Made by a program: the position numbers and the translations under genes. Shown piece by piece: positions 17,724 to 27,361 of a stretch of DNA of 64,000 nt. The DNA lies in NCBI RefSeq assembly GCF_963678875.1, contig NZ_OY787456.1, positions 1,922,001 to 1,986,000 of the forward strand. The letters are read 5' to 3'. Every line of letters begins with the position of its first letter. The first letter of the stretch is position 1. This stretch comes from an uncultured Hyphomonas sp. GTDB lineage: Bacteria > Pseudomonadota > Alphaproteobacteria > Caulobacterales > Hyphomonadaceae. Below the pieces are notes generated by a model that saw only the letters and a program-made list of their open reading frames with translations, ran no database searches and had not been told where the DNA came from.

Positions 17724-19357
17724 ACGAGGCGGCTTTGCTTTACTGCCGCATCGATAAAGCTCGCAAACAGCGGGTGCGGCTCGAACGGACGGGACTTCAG
17801 TTCCGGGTGGTACTGAACGCCAATGAACCAGGGGTGGTCCGGAATCTCGAAGATTTCCGGGAGCGTACCGTCTGGCGACATGCCGGAGAAAAGTCCGCCG
17901 GCCTTTTCGAGCGCTTCGATATACGCGGCATTCACCTCATACCGATGGCGGTGGCGTTCCGAGATATCGAGCGTGCCATAGACTTCCGCGACCTTGCTGC
18001 CCGCTTTCAGGCGCGCCGGATAGGCGCCGAGGCGCATCGTGCCACCCTTGTCGGTATTCTCGTCGCGGGTAACCCTCTCATTACCCTTGGTCCATTCTTC
18101 CATGAGACCAACCAGCGGAGCGTTCGTCTTGGGGTCGTTCTCGGTCGTGTTGGCGTCTTCAATGCCGGCCATGTGGCGCGCAGCTTCGATGACCGACATC
18201 TGCATGCCGTAGCAAATGCCGAAACACGGCACCTTGCGCTCCCGCGCAAAACGGGCCGCACGCATCTTGCCGTGCGCGCCTCGCTCTCCGAAGCCGCCTG
18301 GCAGGATCACACCATGGACGCCTTCCAGAACGTCGAGCGGACGGGCTTCATCATCAAATTCCTCGGAATTGATGAGTTTGACCGTGACTTTTACATTGTT
18401 TGCGAGGCCGCCGTGGCTGAGCGCCTCGGCGACGGATTTATAGGCGTCCGGCACGTCGGTATATTTGCCAACAAGGCCGATGCAGACTTCGCCGTCCGGG
18501 TTATGGATCGTCGTGGCGATTTTCTGCCAGCCAGAAAGATCCGGCTCAGGAGCGTCACCGATGCGGAAATGCGCCAGCACTTCCTTGTCGAGCCCCTGCT
18601 CGTGATAGGCCTCCGGCACGTCGTAGATATGGCGCACATCGCGCGCTTCGATCACGCTGGACGGACGGACGTTACAGAAGCTGGCGATCTTGCCCTTTTC
18701 GTTCTCCGGGATCGGCCGGTCACAGCGGCAGAGCAGCACCTGCGGCTGGATACCGATGGAGCGGAGTTCTTTCACGGAGTGCTGGGTTGGCTTGGTCTTC
18801 ATCTCGCCAGCGGCCGGTATGTAAGGCAGCAGCGTCAGGTGGATGAAGCAGGCCCGGTCCGGGCCGAGTTCCTGCCCGAGCTGACGGATTGCTTCGAAAA
18901 ATGGCAGGCCCTCGATATCGCCGACGGTGCCGCCGATTTCGCAAAGGACAAAGTCTACGCCCTCACCCGGATCAGACAGGACGAAGTCCTTGATCTCGTT
19001 CGTGACGTGCGGAATGACCTGGATGGTCGCACCGAGATAGTCGCCGCGACGCTCTTTCTCGATGATGTGCTTGTAGATCCGTCCGGTCGTGATGTTGTCC
19101 GACTGGCGCGCCGACACGCCCGTGAAGCGCTCATAGTGGCCGAGGTCGAGGTCTGTCTCGGCCCCATCATCGGTAACAAACACCTCGCCGTGCTGGCGTG
19201 GGCTCATCGTACCGGGATCGACGTTCAGATAGGGGTCGAGCTTTCGAAGTCGGACACCGTAGCCACGTGACTGCAGCAACGCACCGAGCGCGGCGGAAGC
19301 GATACCCTTGCCAAGGGAGGACACCACGCCGCCTGTAATGAAAATATAGCGGATCAT
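17720..19357 (-). CDS. pyrG: CTP synthase
   Basis: A 545-residue enzyme that aminates UTP to CTP with ATP and glutamine. The N-terminal synthase domain begins M-I-R-Y-I-F-I-T-G-G-V-V-S-S-L-G-K-G, the ATP-binding loop. The C-terminal class I glutamine amidotransferase has G-I-C-Y-G-M-Q with the nucleophilic Cys and Y-H-P-E-L with the His-Glu pair. Full length for the family. secG and tpiA lie upstream in the same direction, an arrangement common in alphaproteobacteria. Confidence 0.98.
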   Translation of the reverse strand: MIRYIFITGGVVSSLGKGIASAALGALLQSRGYGVRLRKLDPYLNVDPGTMSPRQHGEVFVTDDGAETDLDLGHYERFTGVSARQSDNITTGRIYKHIIEKERRGDYLGATIQVIPHVTNEIKDFVLSDPGEGVDFVLCEIGGTVGDIEGLPFFEAIRQLGQELGPDRACFIHLTLLPYIPAAGEMKTKPTQHSVKELRSIGIQPQVLLCRCDRPIPENEKGKIASFCNVRPSSVIEARDVRHIYDVPEAYHEQGLDKEVLAHFRIGDAPEPDLSGWQKIATTIHNPDGEVCIGLVGKYTDVPDAYKSVAEALSHGGLANNVKVTVKLINSEEFDDEARPLDVLEGVHGVILPGGFGERGAHGKMRAARFARERKVPCFGICYGMQMSVIEAARHMAGIEDANTTENDPKTNAPLVGLMEEWTKGNERVTRDENTDKGGTMRLGAYPARLKAGSKVAEVYGTLDISERHRHRYEVNAAYIEALEKAGGLFSGMSPDGTLPEIFEIPDHPWFIGVQYHPELKSRPFEPHPLFASFIDAAVKQSRLV

Positions 19358-19420
19358 GGGAACACCCTGATGCCGTGATTCGGTTTTGACAGACGCACCT
19401 AAAACAGCGGTGCACGCGAA

Positions 19421-19894
19421 TTATTGGGGATTGCCACTTTCCGGTGCGGGCGTTTCCGGTTCCGGCTCAGCCACGGCTTCCCCTTCGCCTTCCGTCACAT
19501 CCGTGACAGCTTCCGGCGCCGCCGCACTTTCATCAGACAGGCCAGCCTGACCGGACAGAAGCGGCGCAGAAGGATCGAACAGGTCTGTCGGCGTACCCGG
19601 CGCCGGCGCGGAATCTTCCGGTGCCAGCACGCGTTCGATATCCGAGCGGTCATCGCCTTCGCGATTGGCCAGTGTCGTCAGCGCCAGGCTGGTAATGAAG
19701 AAAATCGCCCCGAAAATAATGGTCGAACGCACCACAGCGCCAGCAGCTCCGCGTCCCGACAGGAGCGAGTTGGCACCGCCACCACCACCGCCGCCGCCGA
19801 TACCAAGACCGCCGCCTTCCGACTTCTGAACCAGCACCAGCCCGATCATGACCAGGCAGGCGAGGATGTGGATCACGAGGATAACGTTCTGCAT
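19421..19894 (-). CDS. secG: Preprotein translocase subunit SecG
   Basis: A 157-residue inner-membrane subunit of the SecYEG channel. Two membrane segments (about 2-22 and 55-75) flank the typical Q-K-S-E-G-G-G-L-G-I-G loop and Gly-rich run. The tail after residue 85 is long, acidic and Pro/Glu rich, which is usual in alphaproteobacteria. A 20-residue longer frame exists; M-Q-N-V-I-L-V-I-H at ATG 19894 matches the family. Confidence 0.95.
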   Translation of the reverse strand: MQNVILVIHILACLVMIGLVLVQKSEGGGLGIGGGGGGGGANSLLSGRGAAGAVVRSTIIFGAIFFITSLALTTLANREGDDRSDIERVLAPEDSAPAPGTPTDLFDPSAPLLSGQAGLSDESAAAPEAVTDVTEGEGEAVAEPEPETPAPESGNPQ

Positions 19895-19980
19895 GACAAA
19901 TCCGATACGTTTCGTCCAAGGCGCCCGCATATAGGGAATGCGCGCGCAGGCCAAGTGCTGCCTTCAGTCAGAATGGTGAA

Positions 19981-20724
19981 TCAGGCTTTCGCGTAGATGG
20001 CGAGGAAATCCGCCGCCTTCAAGCTTGCGCCGCCAATCAAGCCACCATTGACGTTTTTCACCGCCAGCAGATCGCCTGCATTGTCAGGCTTCATGCTGCC
20101 GCCATAAAGGATCGGAATGAGGTCAGCGTCCGCACCGTAAACGTCGGTCAGGCAGCTACGCAAGGCATTGTGCATTTCATCCACCGCCTCAACGGTGGCG
20201 ACGTTCCCCGTTCCAATGGCCCAGACTGGCTCATAGGCGATGACCACAGAATTGGCCTTGGCGCCAGCAGGAAGCGAGGCACGTAGCATGCTGGTGACGA
20301 CCTCGATTGCCTTGCCGCTGTCACGTTCTGCGGCGGTTTCGCCGACACAAATGATCGGCGTGATTCCGGCACGAAGCGCCGCAACGGCCTGTGAAGCGAC
20401 GGTTTCGCTCGTCTCACCATGGTCCGCGCGGCGTTCCGAATGGCCGACAATCACATAGGACGCCCCCGCATCGGCAAGCATTTCAGCCGAAACATCGCCG
20501 GTATGCGCGCCTTTTTCATTGATGTGGCAGGTTTCGCCCCCGATTTGGAGGGTGGACTCTCTCGCCTGGTCGGCAGCCTGCATCAGAAGCGTCGCCGGAA
20601 CGCAGATCAACGCCTCGACATTTTCCTTCGCCGGTGTGACGCCGCCCGCTATCGCGACGATTTCAACCAACGAGGCGCGAAGCCCGTTCATCTTCCAGTT
20701 CCCGGCTATAAGTGTCCGTGCCAT
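19981..20724 (-). CDS. tpiA: Triosephosphate isomerase
   Basis: A 247-residue TIM-barrel enzyme that interconverts dihydroxyacetone phosphate and glyceraldehyde 3-phosphate. G-N-W-K-M-N-G near 7-13 contains the catalytic Lys. The electrophilic His lies in V-G-H-S-E-R-R near 94, and the catalytic Glu is in A-Y-E-P-V-W-A-I-G-T-G near 165. It lies divergent to ppiD with an 83-bp shared promoter gap and upstream of secG and pyrG. Confidence 0.98.
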   Translation of the reverse strand: MARTLIAGNWKMNGLRASLVEIVAIAGGVTPAKENVEALICVPATLLMQAADQARESTLQIGGETCHINEKGAHTGDVSAEMLADAGASYVIVGHSERRADHGETSETVASQAVAALRAGITPIICVGETAAERDSGKAIEVVTSMLRASLPAGAKANSVVIAYEPVWAIGTGNVATVEAVDEMHNALRSCLTDVYGADADLIPILYGGSMKPDNAGDLLAVKNVNGGLIGGASLKAADFLAIYAKA

Positions 20725-20807
20725 CAGCGTTACCTATCTTGATTGACTTTGCCGGGTCGCCTAGCAAGCACTGAGCCATCCTGCAAATAGTTGAAAGTAC
20801 CAGCCTC

Positions 20808-22724
20808 ATGCTCGCGCTGATGAAACGCCTGACCCAATCGATTCTTGGCAAGTTCATTGCCATGATCATCATTGCTGGCATGGCGTTCTGGGGCGTCGAT
20901 CAGATCTTCAACCAGGTTCGCAACGGGCTGGGATCTGACCTGATGGCAGCAGGAAACTCGTCTGTCACGGTCGAGGCATTCGATCGCCGGATTGAAGTCA
21001 TGCTGCGGAATGTGAACCAGCAGAATGACGACCCGATCACCAAGGATGAGGCCGTAGAGCGCGGAATGGTGGACCAGGTCTTCCAACTGGACCAATCGCA
21101 GACAACCATCCTGGGATTCGCCTCGAAAATCGGTGTTGCCCCGTCAACGGATGCCGTTCTGGCAGAACTTCGCAAACAGGATGCGTTCAAAAACCCGCTG
21201 ACGGGCGAGCTTGATCTCGCGACTTATCAGCGCGTGCTGGCGCAAAACCGCTTCTCCCAGACCGAGTACGAAGATCAGATCAAAAGCGACCTGACCCTTC
21301 AGGCGCTCCAGACCGGGACAATCGCCGGCCTGATGCCTCCGGAAGTACTGAAAGCCGTCCAGTCCCGATATCTTGCAGAATCCCGTGATGTCGCCTGGTT
21401 TATCCTCGACGCGGCCGATATCCCGAAGGCGGACGCCCCGACTGAAGAAGACGTTCTCGCATTCTACAATGAGAACCTGGACGCCCTGAAGCAGCCGGAG
21501 CGCCGCGCCATAGATCTCGTGAAGGTGTCGGCGGACGACTTCCTGAGCCAGGTCGAAGTCACCGAGCAGGAAATCGCAACGATCTACGAAGCCAGCAAGT
21601 CGGAACGCTTCTCTGAGCCTGAGCAGCGGACTTATGTCGAGATGATGTTCGAATCCCGTGATGCAGCCCGGGACGCTTTCGGTGCACTCGCAGGCGGTGC
21701 GGACCCCTCAACCCTGCAGGGTGTCGTTTCAAGAGACTCCAGGACATCCCTGGCGGCAGAAGTCGAGGATCCGTTGCTTCGCGACGCGATGTTCGGCCCA
21801 GGCAAACAAAGTGGCGCGCTCTTCGGGCCGAAGGATATGGGAGACGGCCGCTGGCTGATTGCCCGGCTCGTTTCGGTCCAGCCAGGCGCAGTCTTCCCGA
21901 TTGAAACGGTGGCTGAGGAAATCCGCACGGGCCTCGCACGTGAACGTGCGATGCTGCTCCTTTATGACAAGCTCGAAGCCCTCGACCGCTCAATCAATGC
22001 AGGTTTCGATCTCAACCAGATCGCCAGCGAACTCGGCGTGCCGGTGATTTCGTTCGAGCCGGTTGATCAGAACGGATACACTGAATCCGGTATGCCGATG
22101 ATCGGTCTGCTCGATGCAGGTGATGCGTTCCGGCAAGCCTTCACCATGAATGCCAACGACACATCAGGCCAGCACACCAAGGATGACGTGACCTATGTCA
22201 TCTCGACCCGAAAGGTTGTCCCGCCCTCCACGCCTGACTTTGACGAAGTTAAAGACGACGTGCGCCAGGCTTTGATCATGCGAAATGAAGGCGAAGCCGC
22301 CCAAAACGCTGTGAAAGCCATTAAGGAGCAGATCGAAAGTGGCGCCTCCACACTTGAAGCCGAGGCGCAGGCTGCAAAGTCGGAAATCGAGACGCCGCCC
22401 TCTTCCGTGACGCGGATGAATGCCGTGGACAGCGGCCTTCCGAATTCGGCGATCGGCGGAATTTTCTCCGGCAAACCGGGGGAAGTTTTCACCTATCCCA
22501 ACCGTACCGGTGACAAGTATATGATCATCCAGCTCAAGGCTGTGAATGATCCGTCCGCAGCTGATCTTGCGGCAGCCGACCCGAACGCTTCCAGCGCGCT
22601 GATCTCTTCCCTGGATTCAGATCTGTCGGAAGCCATGGAGGCCGAAATGGCCAGCGCCGTGAAACTCCGGGTCAACAACGCAGCCTACAACGCCTACAAA
22701 GCGTCCATCACGTCAGACCAATGA
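20808..22724 (+). CDS. ppiD: Periplasmic peptidyl-prolyl isomerase D (SurA-N/parvulin type)
   Basis: A 638-residue membrane-anchored chaperone. One N-terminal membrane helix (about 13-31, I-A-M-I-I-I-A-G-M-A-F-W-G) is followed by a SurA-N-like helical domain, a degenerate parvulin-like middle (about 260-400) and a second parvulin-like C-terminal region. PpiD works at the SecYEG exit and assists folding of secreted proteins. Its stop overlaps the trpE start (ATGA), so it leads the trp unit, an arrangement known from Caulobacter relatives. Confidence 0.9.
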   Translation: MLALMKRLTQSILGKFIAMIIIAGMAFWGVDQIFNQVRNGLGSDLMAAGNSSVTVEAFDRRIEVMLRNVNQQNDDPITKDEAVERGMVDQVFQLDQSQTTILGFASKIGVAPSTDAVLAELRKQDAFKNPLTGELDLATYQRVLAQNRFSQTEYEDQIKSDLTLQALQTGTIAGLMPPEVLKAVQSRYLAESRDVAWFILDAADIPKADAPTEEDVLAFYNENLDALKQPERRAIDLVKVSADDFLSQVEVTEQEIATIYEASKSERFSEPEQRTYVEMMFESRDAARDAFGALAGGADPSTLQGVVSRDSRTSLAAEVEDPLLRDAMFGPGKQSGALFGPKDMGDGRWLIARLVSVQPGAVFPIETVAEEIRTGLARERAMLLLYDKLEALDRSINAGFDLNQIASELGVPVISFEPVDQNGYTESGMPMIGLLDAGDAFRQAFTMNANDTSGQHTKDDVTYVISTRKVVPPSTPDFDEVKDDVRQALIMRNEGEAAQNAVKAIKEQIESGASTLEAEAQAAKSEIETPPSSVTRMNAVDSGLPNSAIGGIFSGKPGEVFTYPNRTGDKYMIIQLKAVNDPSAADLAAADPNASSALISSLDSDLSEAMEAEMASAVKLRVNNAAYNAYKASITSDQ

Positions 22725-24148
22725 GCCAGGCAAAACTTATCGTTCGCCGGCGGATCGGGGATGTCGAAACGCCCGTAGGCGCCATGTTGAAACTGGGTGT
22801 CGATGCCCCCGGAAGCTTCCTGTTTGAATCTATCGCGGGCGGGGAACGTCTTGGCCGCTACTCGTTTATCGGAGGGGCGCCGCAGGTCTGGTTCAGGATT
22901 TTGAATGGCGTTCCCGAAACGGCGACAACCGCAGACTTCTCCGATGCGAAACGGATGGACGGCACACCGATTGAAGCGCTGAGGGCCTTTGTCTCGTCGG
23001 CACGGGCCGAGACGGAGGAAGATCTTCCACCGATGGCGTCGGGTGCGTTCGGATATGTCGGCTACGACATGATCCAGCATGTAGAGCCTGTTTCAATTAC
23101 CAAACCCGCTGCACTGAACGTACCTGAAGCGCTTCTGGTGATCCCGAAAGTCGTGATTGTGTTCGACCACATCTATCAGGAAATACTCCTGATCGGTCGG
23201 ATCGAAAACGGCAACGAGGAAGAGATCAACCAGCAACTGGACGAGGTCGAGCAGCAACTTCAGTCCCTTCCCGTTCTGCCACCGGCAGATCAGGCCGCTG
23301 AGCCGGTGGACCTCAGCTCGAACACGAGCAAGGAACGCTATTTCGACATTGTCGAAAAATGCCGCGAGTACATCAAGGCGGGTGACATCTTTCAGGTCGT
23401 GCCCAGCCAGCGCTTTTCCACGCCGTTCAACAAGAAATCCATCAGCTTTTATCGCGCGCTGCGTCGCCTGAACCCATCCGCCTTCATGTTCCACATGAAT
23501 TTGGGTGATGTCCGCCTCGTCGGTTCCAGCCCGGAGATTCTGGTGCGTGTGCGGAATGGACGTGTCGCGATCCGACCAATTGCAGGCACGCGCCCACGCT
23601 CGGGCGACCCGGTCGAAGATGCCAAGCGCGCGGAAAGCCTGCTCAACGACCCGAAGGAAATCGCTGAGCACCTGATGCTGCTCGACCTCGGCCGAAACGA
23701 TGTCGGCCGTGTCGCTGCTTATGGGAGTGTTCAGGTTACAGAACAGTTCATCGTCGAGCGCTACAGCCACGTGATGCACATCGTCAGCCATGTCGAAGGT
23801 GACCTGCGCGAAGGCCTGGATGCCGTGGATGCCCTGTTCGCGGGCTTCCCCGCAGGTACAGTGTCTGGAGCCCCCAAAATTCGCGCGATGCAGATCATCG
23901 ACGAGATGGAGACCAATTCGCGGGAAATTTATGGCGGCGCTGTCGGCTATTTCGGCTGGAATGGTGACCTGGACACATGCATCGCGCTGCGCACAGCAGT
24001 CCTGAAAGATGGTCAGCTCCATATTCAGGCCGGCGGCGGCGTCGTGCTCGATTCCAATCCGCAGTACGAATACGACGAGACCCAGCACAAGGCGGGTGCC
24101 CTGAAACGCGCCGCCGAACTGGCCGCAGCTTACGAGTTCGATCAATGA
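22721..24148 (+). CDS. trpE: Anthranilate synthase component I
   Basis: A 475-residue chorismate-using enzyme that makes anthranilate with TrpG. The C-terminal chorismate domain shows S-P-E-I-L-V-R, I-A-G-T-R-P-R-S-G, L-D-L-G-R-N-D-V-G-R-V and G-A-P-K-I-R-A-M-Q. The N-terminal region has the L-x-S-x-x-G-R-Y-like E-R-L-G-R-Y-S-F region near 45 that shapes the Trp feedback site. It overlaps ppiD by four bases at its start and trpG by four bases at its end, so translation is coupled. Confidence 0.97.
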   Translation: MSQAKLIVRRRIGDVETPVGAMLKLGVDAPGSFLFESIAGGERLGRYSFIGGAPQVWFRILNGVPETATTADFSDAKRMDGTPIEALRAFVSSARAETEEDLPPMASGAFGYVGYDMIQHVEPVSITKPAALNVPEALLVIPKVVIVFDHIYQEILLIGRIENGNEEEINQQLDEVEQQLQSLPVLPPADQAAEPVDLSSNTSKERYFDIVEKCREYIKAGDIFQVVPSQRFSTPFNKKSISFYRALRRLNPSAFMFHMNLGDVRLVGSSPEILVRVRNGRVAIRPIAGTRPRSGDPVEDAKRAESLLNDPKEIAEHLMLLDLGRNDVGRVAAYGSVQVTEQFIVERYSHVMHIVSHVEGDLREGLDAVDALFAGFPAGTVSGAPKIRAMQIIDEMETNSREIYGGAVGYFGWNGDLDTCIALRTAVLKDGQLHIQAGGGVVLDSNPQYEYDETQHKAGALKRAAELAAAYEFDQ

Positions 24149-24723
24149 GCCGGAAGAAAATCCTCGTCGTCGACAATTATGACAGCTTCACCTGGAACCT
24201 CGTCCACTATCTGGAAGAGCTGGGCGCAGACACTACAGTGGTTCGCAATGACGAGATGACCGTCGAGGAAGCGCTCGCCAGCGGCGCGGATGGAGTCCTG
24301 CTCTCTCCCGGCCCCTGCACGCCCAATGAGGCGGGTATCTGTGTTGACCTGATCCGGCGCGCCCCGGATGACCTGCCCATCCTGGGCGTATGTCTCGGGC
24401 ATCAGTCGATCGGTCAGGCATTCGGCGGGAAAGTGATTACGGCGAGGGAAATCCGTCACGGAAAGCTGTCTGATATCCATCAGACCGGCGGCGACCTTTT
24501 CGAGGGCCTGCCAGAGACGTTCCGCGTGGTCCGCTATCACTCGCTGGCCGTGCGTCCGGAAGACCTGCCGGAAGACCTTGTCGCAGATGCCTACACCGAC
24601 GACGGTGAGATCATGGCCCTGCATCACAAGTCCCGTCCGGTCTACGGCGTACAGTTCCACCCGGAAAGCATCCTGACCGAGCATGGGCATGCCCTGCTGA
24701 AGAACTGGCTCGACAAACTCTGA
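24145..24723 (+). CDS. trpG: Anthranilate synthase component II (glutamine amidotransferase)
   Basis: A 192-residue class I amidotransferase that supplies ammonia to TrpE. The nucleophile is in G-V-C-L-G-H-Q near 80, and V-Q-F-H-P-E-S near 169 holds the His-Glu pair. ATG 24145 overlaps the trpE TGA. A longer frame upstream reads inside trpE and is not the start. It is not fused to trpD. Confidence 0.97.
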   Translation: MSRKKILVVDNYDSFTWNLVHYLEELGADTTVVRNDEMTVEEALASGADGVLLSPGPCTPNEAGICVDLIRRAPDDLPILGVCLGHQSIGQAFGGKVITAREIRHGKLSDIHQTGGDLFEGLPETFRVVRYHSLAVRPEDLPEDLVADAYTDDGEIMALHHKSRPVYGVQFHPESILTEHGHALLKNWLDKL

Positions 24724-24780
24724 GCCGCTTTCCGGTCAGCTATTGAGCGAGTGCTCCAAGACCGCTATCGGTTTCGGCCC

Positions 24781-25815
24781 ATGACAGACACTTCCCTATC
24801 TATTGCGCTGAAAGCGCTGGCACGCCGCGAACCTCTTGACGACGCCACGCTGAAAGGCGCGTTCGATACTCTGCTTTCGGGAGAGGCTGTGCCAGAGGAA
24901 ATCGGCGCATTTCTGATGGGCCTGGCTGTGCGCGGCGAAACCGCTGACGAACTGACAGCTGGTGCCACCATCATGCGGCAGCATGCCCGGAAAGTGGCGA
25001 CAGACGGCCCCCTGCTCGATACCTGCGGCACAGGCGGCCTGCCTTGGAAGAGCCTCAACACGTCCACGGCCAGCGCAATTGTCATCGCTGCGGCGGGTGG
25101 CCGTGTCGCCAAGCACGGCAATCGGTCCGTTCCGCCGAAAACAGGATCAGCAGATGTTCTCGAATCTCTCGGTGTGAACCTGGAGATCAGCGAGGATGAG
25201 TTCCTGAACTGCCTGGACGGTGCCGGTGTTGCCTTCCTGTTTGCGCGCAGCCACCACAGTGCCATGCGTCACGTGGCGCCTGTGCGCGCCAAACTCGGCA
25301 TCCGCACCATCTTCAACCTGCTTGGCCCGCTGACCAACCCGGCTGGCGCTTGCCATCAGGTGCTTGGGGTCTTCGGCCCGGAATGGGTGCGCCCCATGGC
25401 CGAGACACTTGGACGCCTCGGGACCGAGCGGGCCTGGGTCGTGCACGGTCTCGATGGCATCGACGAACTTTCCATCGCCGGGCCGAGCAAGGTTTGTGAG
25501 GTTCTGGAAGACGGAACACTGCGCGAATTCGAAGTACACCCCTCAGACGCCGGCCTGGAAACACATCCGCTTTCCGCGCTCGAAAGCGAAGACGTTGCAG
25601 GCAATGCACTTGCCATCTCGGAACTTTTGGATGGGCACGAGACTCCATTCCGCGCGACTGTCTTGTTGAACGCTGCGGCGGGCCTGCACGTTCATGGCAA
25701 AGCGGCCGAGTTGAAGGAAGGCGCGGCCATGGCTGCCGAAGCCATTGATTCCGGTAACGCAAAGCAGACATTGCGGAAGCTTGTAAAGCTGTCCCGGGGC
25801 GAGCCACTCGAATGA
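24781..25815 (+). CDS. trpD: Anthranilate phosphoribosyltransferase
   Basis: A 344-residue enzyme that transfers phosphoribose from PRPP to anthranilate. D-T-C-G-T-G-G near 81 binds PRPP, K-H-G-N-R-S near 110 and G-V-A-F-L-F-A-R-S-H-H near 150 bind anthranilate, and G-P-L-T-N-P is present. ATG 24781 matches M-T-D-T-S-L; the frame runs ten codons further up. It overlaps trpC by four bases. Confidence 0.97.
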   Translation: MTDTSLSIALKALARREPLDDATLKGAFDTLLSGEAVPEEIGAFLMGLAVRGETADELTAGATIMRQHARKVATDGPLLDTCGTGGLPWKSLNTSTASAIVIAAAGGRVAKHGNRSVPPKTGSADVLESLGVNLEISEDEFLNCLDGAGVAFLFARSHHSAMRHVAPVRAKLGIRTIFNLLGPLTNPAGACHQVLGVFGPEWVRPMAETLGRLGTERAWVVHGLDGIDELSIAGPSKVCEVLEDGTLREFEVHPSDAGLETHPLSALESEDVAGNALAISELLDGHETPFRATVLLNAAAGLHVHGKAAELKEGAAMAAEAIDSGNAKQTLRKLVKLSRGEPLE

Positions 25816-26615
25816 CAACCGCACTCGACAGGATCATCGACTACAAACGCGATGAAGTGGCCGGGCTGAAGCAGCAGACCAGCTTCTCCGATATGGATGC
25901 GAAAGCGCGCGCGGCCGGCCCTGTGCGAGGCTTTTCGGCCGCGCTCTCAGACGTCACTTTGGAAAATCAAAACGCGCTGATCTGCGAACTGAAACGCAAG
26001 AGTCCCTCCGCTGGTGAAATCCTGCCGGGCGCAGACCCGGTTGAAATCGCAACGGAGTATGAAGCGGGCGGCGCAGCGTGCTTGTCCGTGCTCACGGACG
26101 GTCCGAGTTTCGGCGGCAGTCTTGAGGATTTCAAGGCCATCCGGGACGCCGTCAGCATTCCCATGCTGCGCAAGGATTTCATGATCGATCCGATCCAGGT
26201 GGCCGAAGCGCGCGCCTGGGGCGCCGACTGTGTGCTGGTGATCATGGCCAGTCTTGGGGATGCCCTGGCCGCAGATCTCACAAGCTGCGCCATGGATTAC
26301 GGGATGGACGTTCTGGTCGAAACCCATGACGAGGCCGAGTTGGAGCGCGCCCTGCGGCTGCCTTCACCCCTCATCGGTGTAAACAATCGCGACCTCAAAC
26401 GAATGGTGACCGATCTGTCCACGACCGAGCGCCTGGCTCCTCTCATTCCGAAGGACCGGCAACTGGTGGCAGAGAGCGGGATCTCGACACCAGAGCATAT
26501 CGCACGGCTCCGCAGGACCGGCGCTCGCCGCTTCCTGATCGGGGAAAGCCTGATGAAGCGTGGAGCCCATCGGCAATCGGCTGTCACAGAACTGCGAACA
26601 ACTGCCGGCGATTGA
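25812..26615 (+). CDS. trpC: Indole-3-glycerol-phosphate synthase
   Basis: A 267-residue TIM-barrel enzyme that closes the indole ring. C-E-L-K-R-K-S-P-S-A-G near 58 has the catalytic Lys, L-R-K-D-F-M near 118 a second Lys, and G-V-N-N-R-D-L near 192 and E-S-G-I near 222 bind substrate. Not fused to trpF. Its stop is 10 bases before the first GAAC of the LexA operator, so lexA sits directly behind the trp unit. Confidence 0.97.
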   Translation: MTTALDRIIDYKRDEVAGLKQQTSFSDMDAKARAAGPVRGFSAALSDVTLENQNALICELKRKSPSAGEILPGADPVEIATEYEAGGAACLSVLTDGPSFGGSLEDFKAIRDAVSIPMLRKDFMIDPIQVAEARAWGADCVLVIMASLGDALAADLTSCAMDYGMDVLVETHDEAELERALRLPSPLIGVNNRDLKRMVTDLSTTERLAPLIPKDRQLVAESGISTPEHIARLRRTGARRFLIGESLMKRGAHRQSAVTELRTTAGD

Positions 26616-26625
26616 CCCGAACGGT

Positions 26626-26650
26626 GAACACATGTAGAACACATGTGAAC
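26626..26650 (+). promoter_or_regulatory. LexA operator: three GAAC half-sites
   Basis: GAAC at 26626-26629, 26637-26640 and 26647-26650 are direct repeats with spacers of seven (ACATGTA) and six (ACATGT) bases. GAAC-N7-GAAC is the established LexA box of alphaproteobacteria. It lies 27 bases before the lexA ATG, so it should give autoregulation. The third half-site is off by one base from the N7 spacing. Its use is uncertain. Confidence 0.85.
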
Positions 26651-26677
26651 AAAGATTCGGACCAGAGGCGGCCCAAC

Positions 26678-27361
26678 ATGTTGACTAGCAAGCAGAAAGA
26701 GCTCCTGCTCTTCATCAATGAGCGCATCAAGGAGACGGGCGTTTCCCCTTCCTTTGACGAGATGAAAGAGGCACTCGATCTCGCGTCAAAGTCCGGTATC
26801 CACCGCCTTATCACTGCGCTTGAAGAGCGCGGATTCATTCGCCGACTGGCGCACCGGGCCCGCGCGCTGGAAGTTCTCAAATTGCCGGAATCCGCTGTGG
26901 CCAGCTCCACACCGCGCGGCCGCAAGGATTTCCGTCCCGCTCTGGTGACTGCCGGGCGCCCCGCGCCGGAAGCCTCCCCCCGCACAGTGCCTCTGATCGG
27001 CCGTATCGCAGCCGGTCTGCCCATTTCTGCTATCCAGCAGGATAATGGCCACGTGAACGCCCCCGATGGCCTGTCTGACAGCGAGGAGCATTTCGCCCTC
27101 GAAGTTCAGGGGGATTCGATGATCGATGCCGGTATTCTGGAAGGCGACATCGTCATTTGCCGTCGGACGGAATCCGCCAGCACCGGGGATATCGTCGTCG
27201 CGCTGATTGATGGCGAAGAAGCCACGCTCAAACGCTTGCGCCGAAAAGGCGCATCGGTCGCCCTTGAGGCCGCAAACCCGGCTTATGAGACACGCATTTT
27301 CGGTCCGGACCGTGTGGCTGTTCAGGGCCGCCTCGTGGCCTTGGTCCGACGCTACGACTAA
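26678..27361 (+). CDS. lexA: SOS repressor LexA
   Basis: A 227-residue repressor of DNA-damage genes. The N-terminal winged helix (residues 1-65, L-T-S-K-Q-K-E-L-L-L-F-I) is followed by a linker and an S24 peptidase domain. The Ala-Gly cleavage bond lies in R-I-A-A-G-L-P-I near 110, the catalytic Ser in V-Q-G-D-S-M-I-D near 146, and the Lys in E-A-T-L-K-R-L near 185. ATG 26678 is chosen because a longer frame runs through the operator. Its stop overlaps that of comEC by four bases in convergent orientation. Confidence 0.97.
   Translation: MLTSKQKELLLFINERIKETGVSPSFDEMKEALDLASKSGIHRLITALEERGFIRRLAHRARALEVLKLPESAVASSTPRGRKDFRPALVTAGRPAPEASPRTVPLIGRIAAGLPISAIQQDNGHVNAPDGLSDSEEHFALEVQGDSMIDAGILEGDIVICRRTESASTGDIVVALIDGEEATLKRLRRKGASVALEAANPAYETRIFGPDRVAVQGRLVALVRRYD

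Noticed and set aside
17687..19270. 527-residue plus-strand frame opposite pyrG
   Set aside because: Antisense shadow of CTP synthase, with no recognisable motif.
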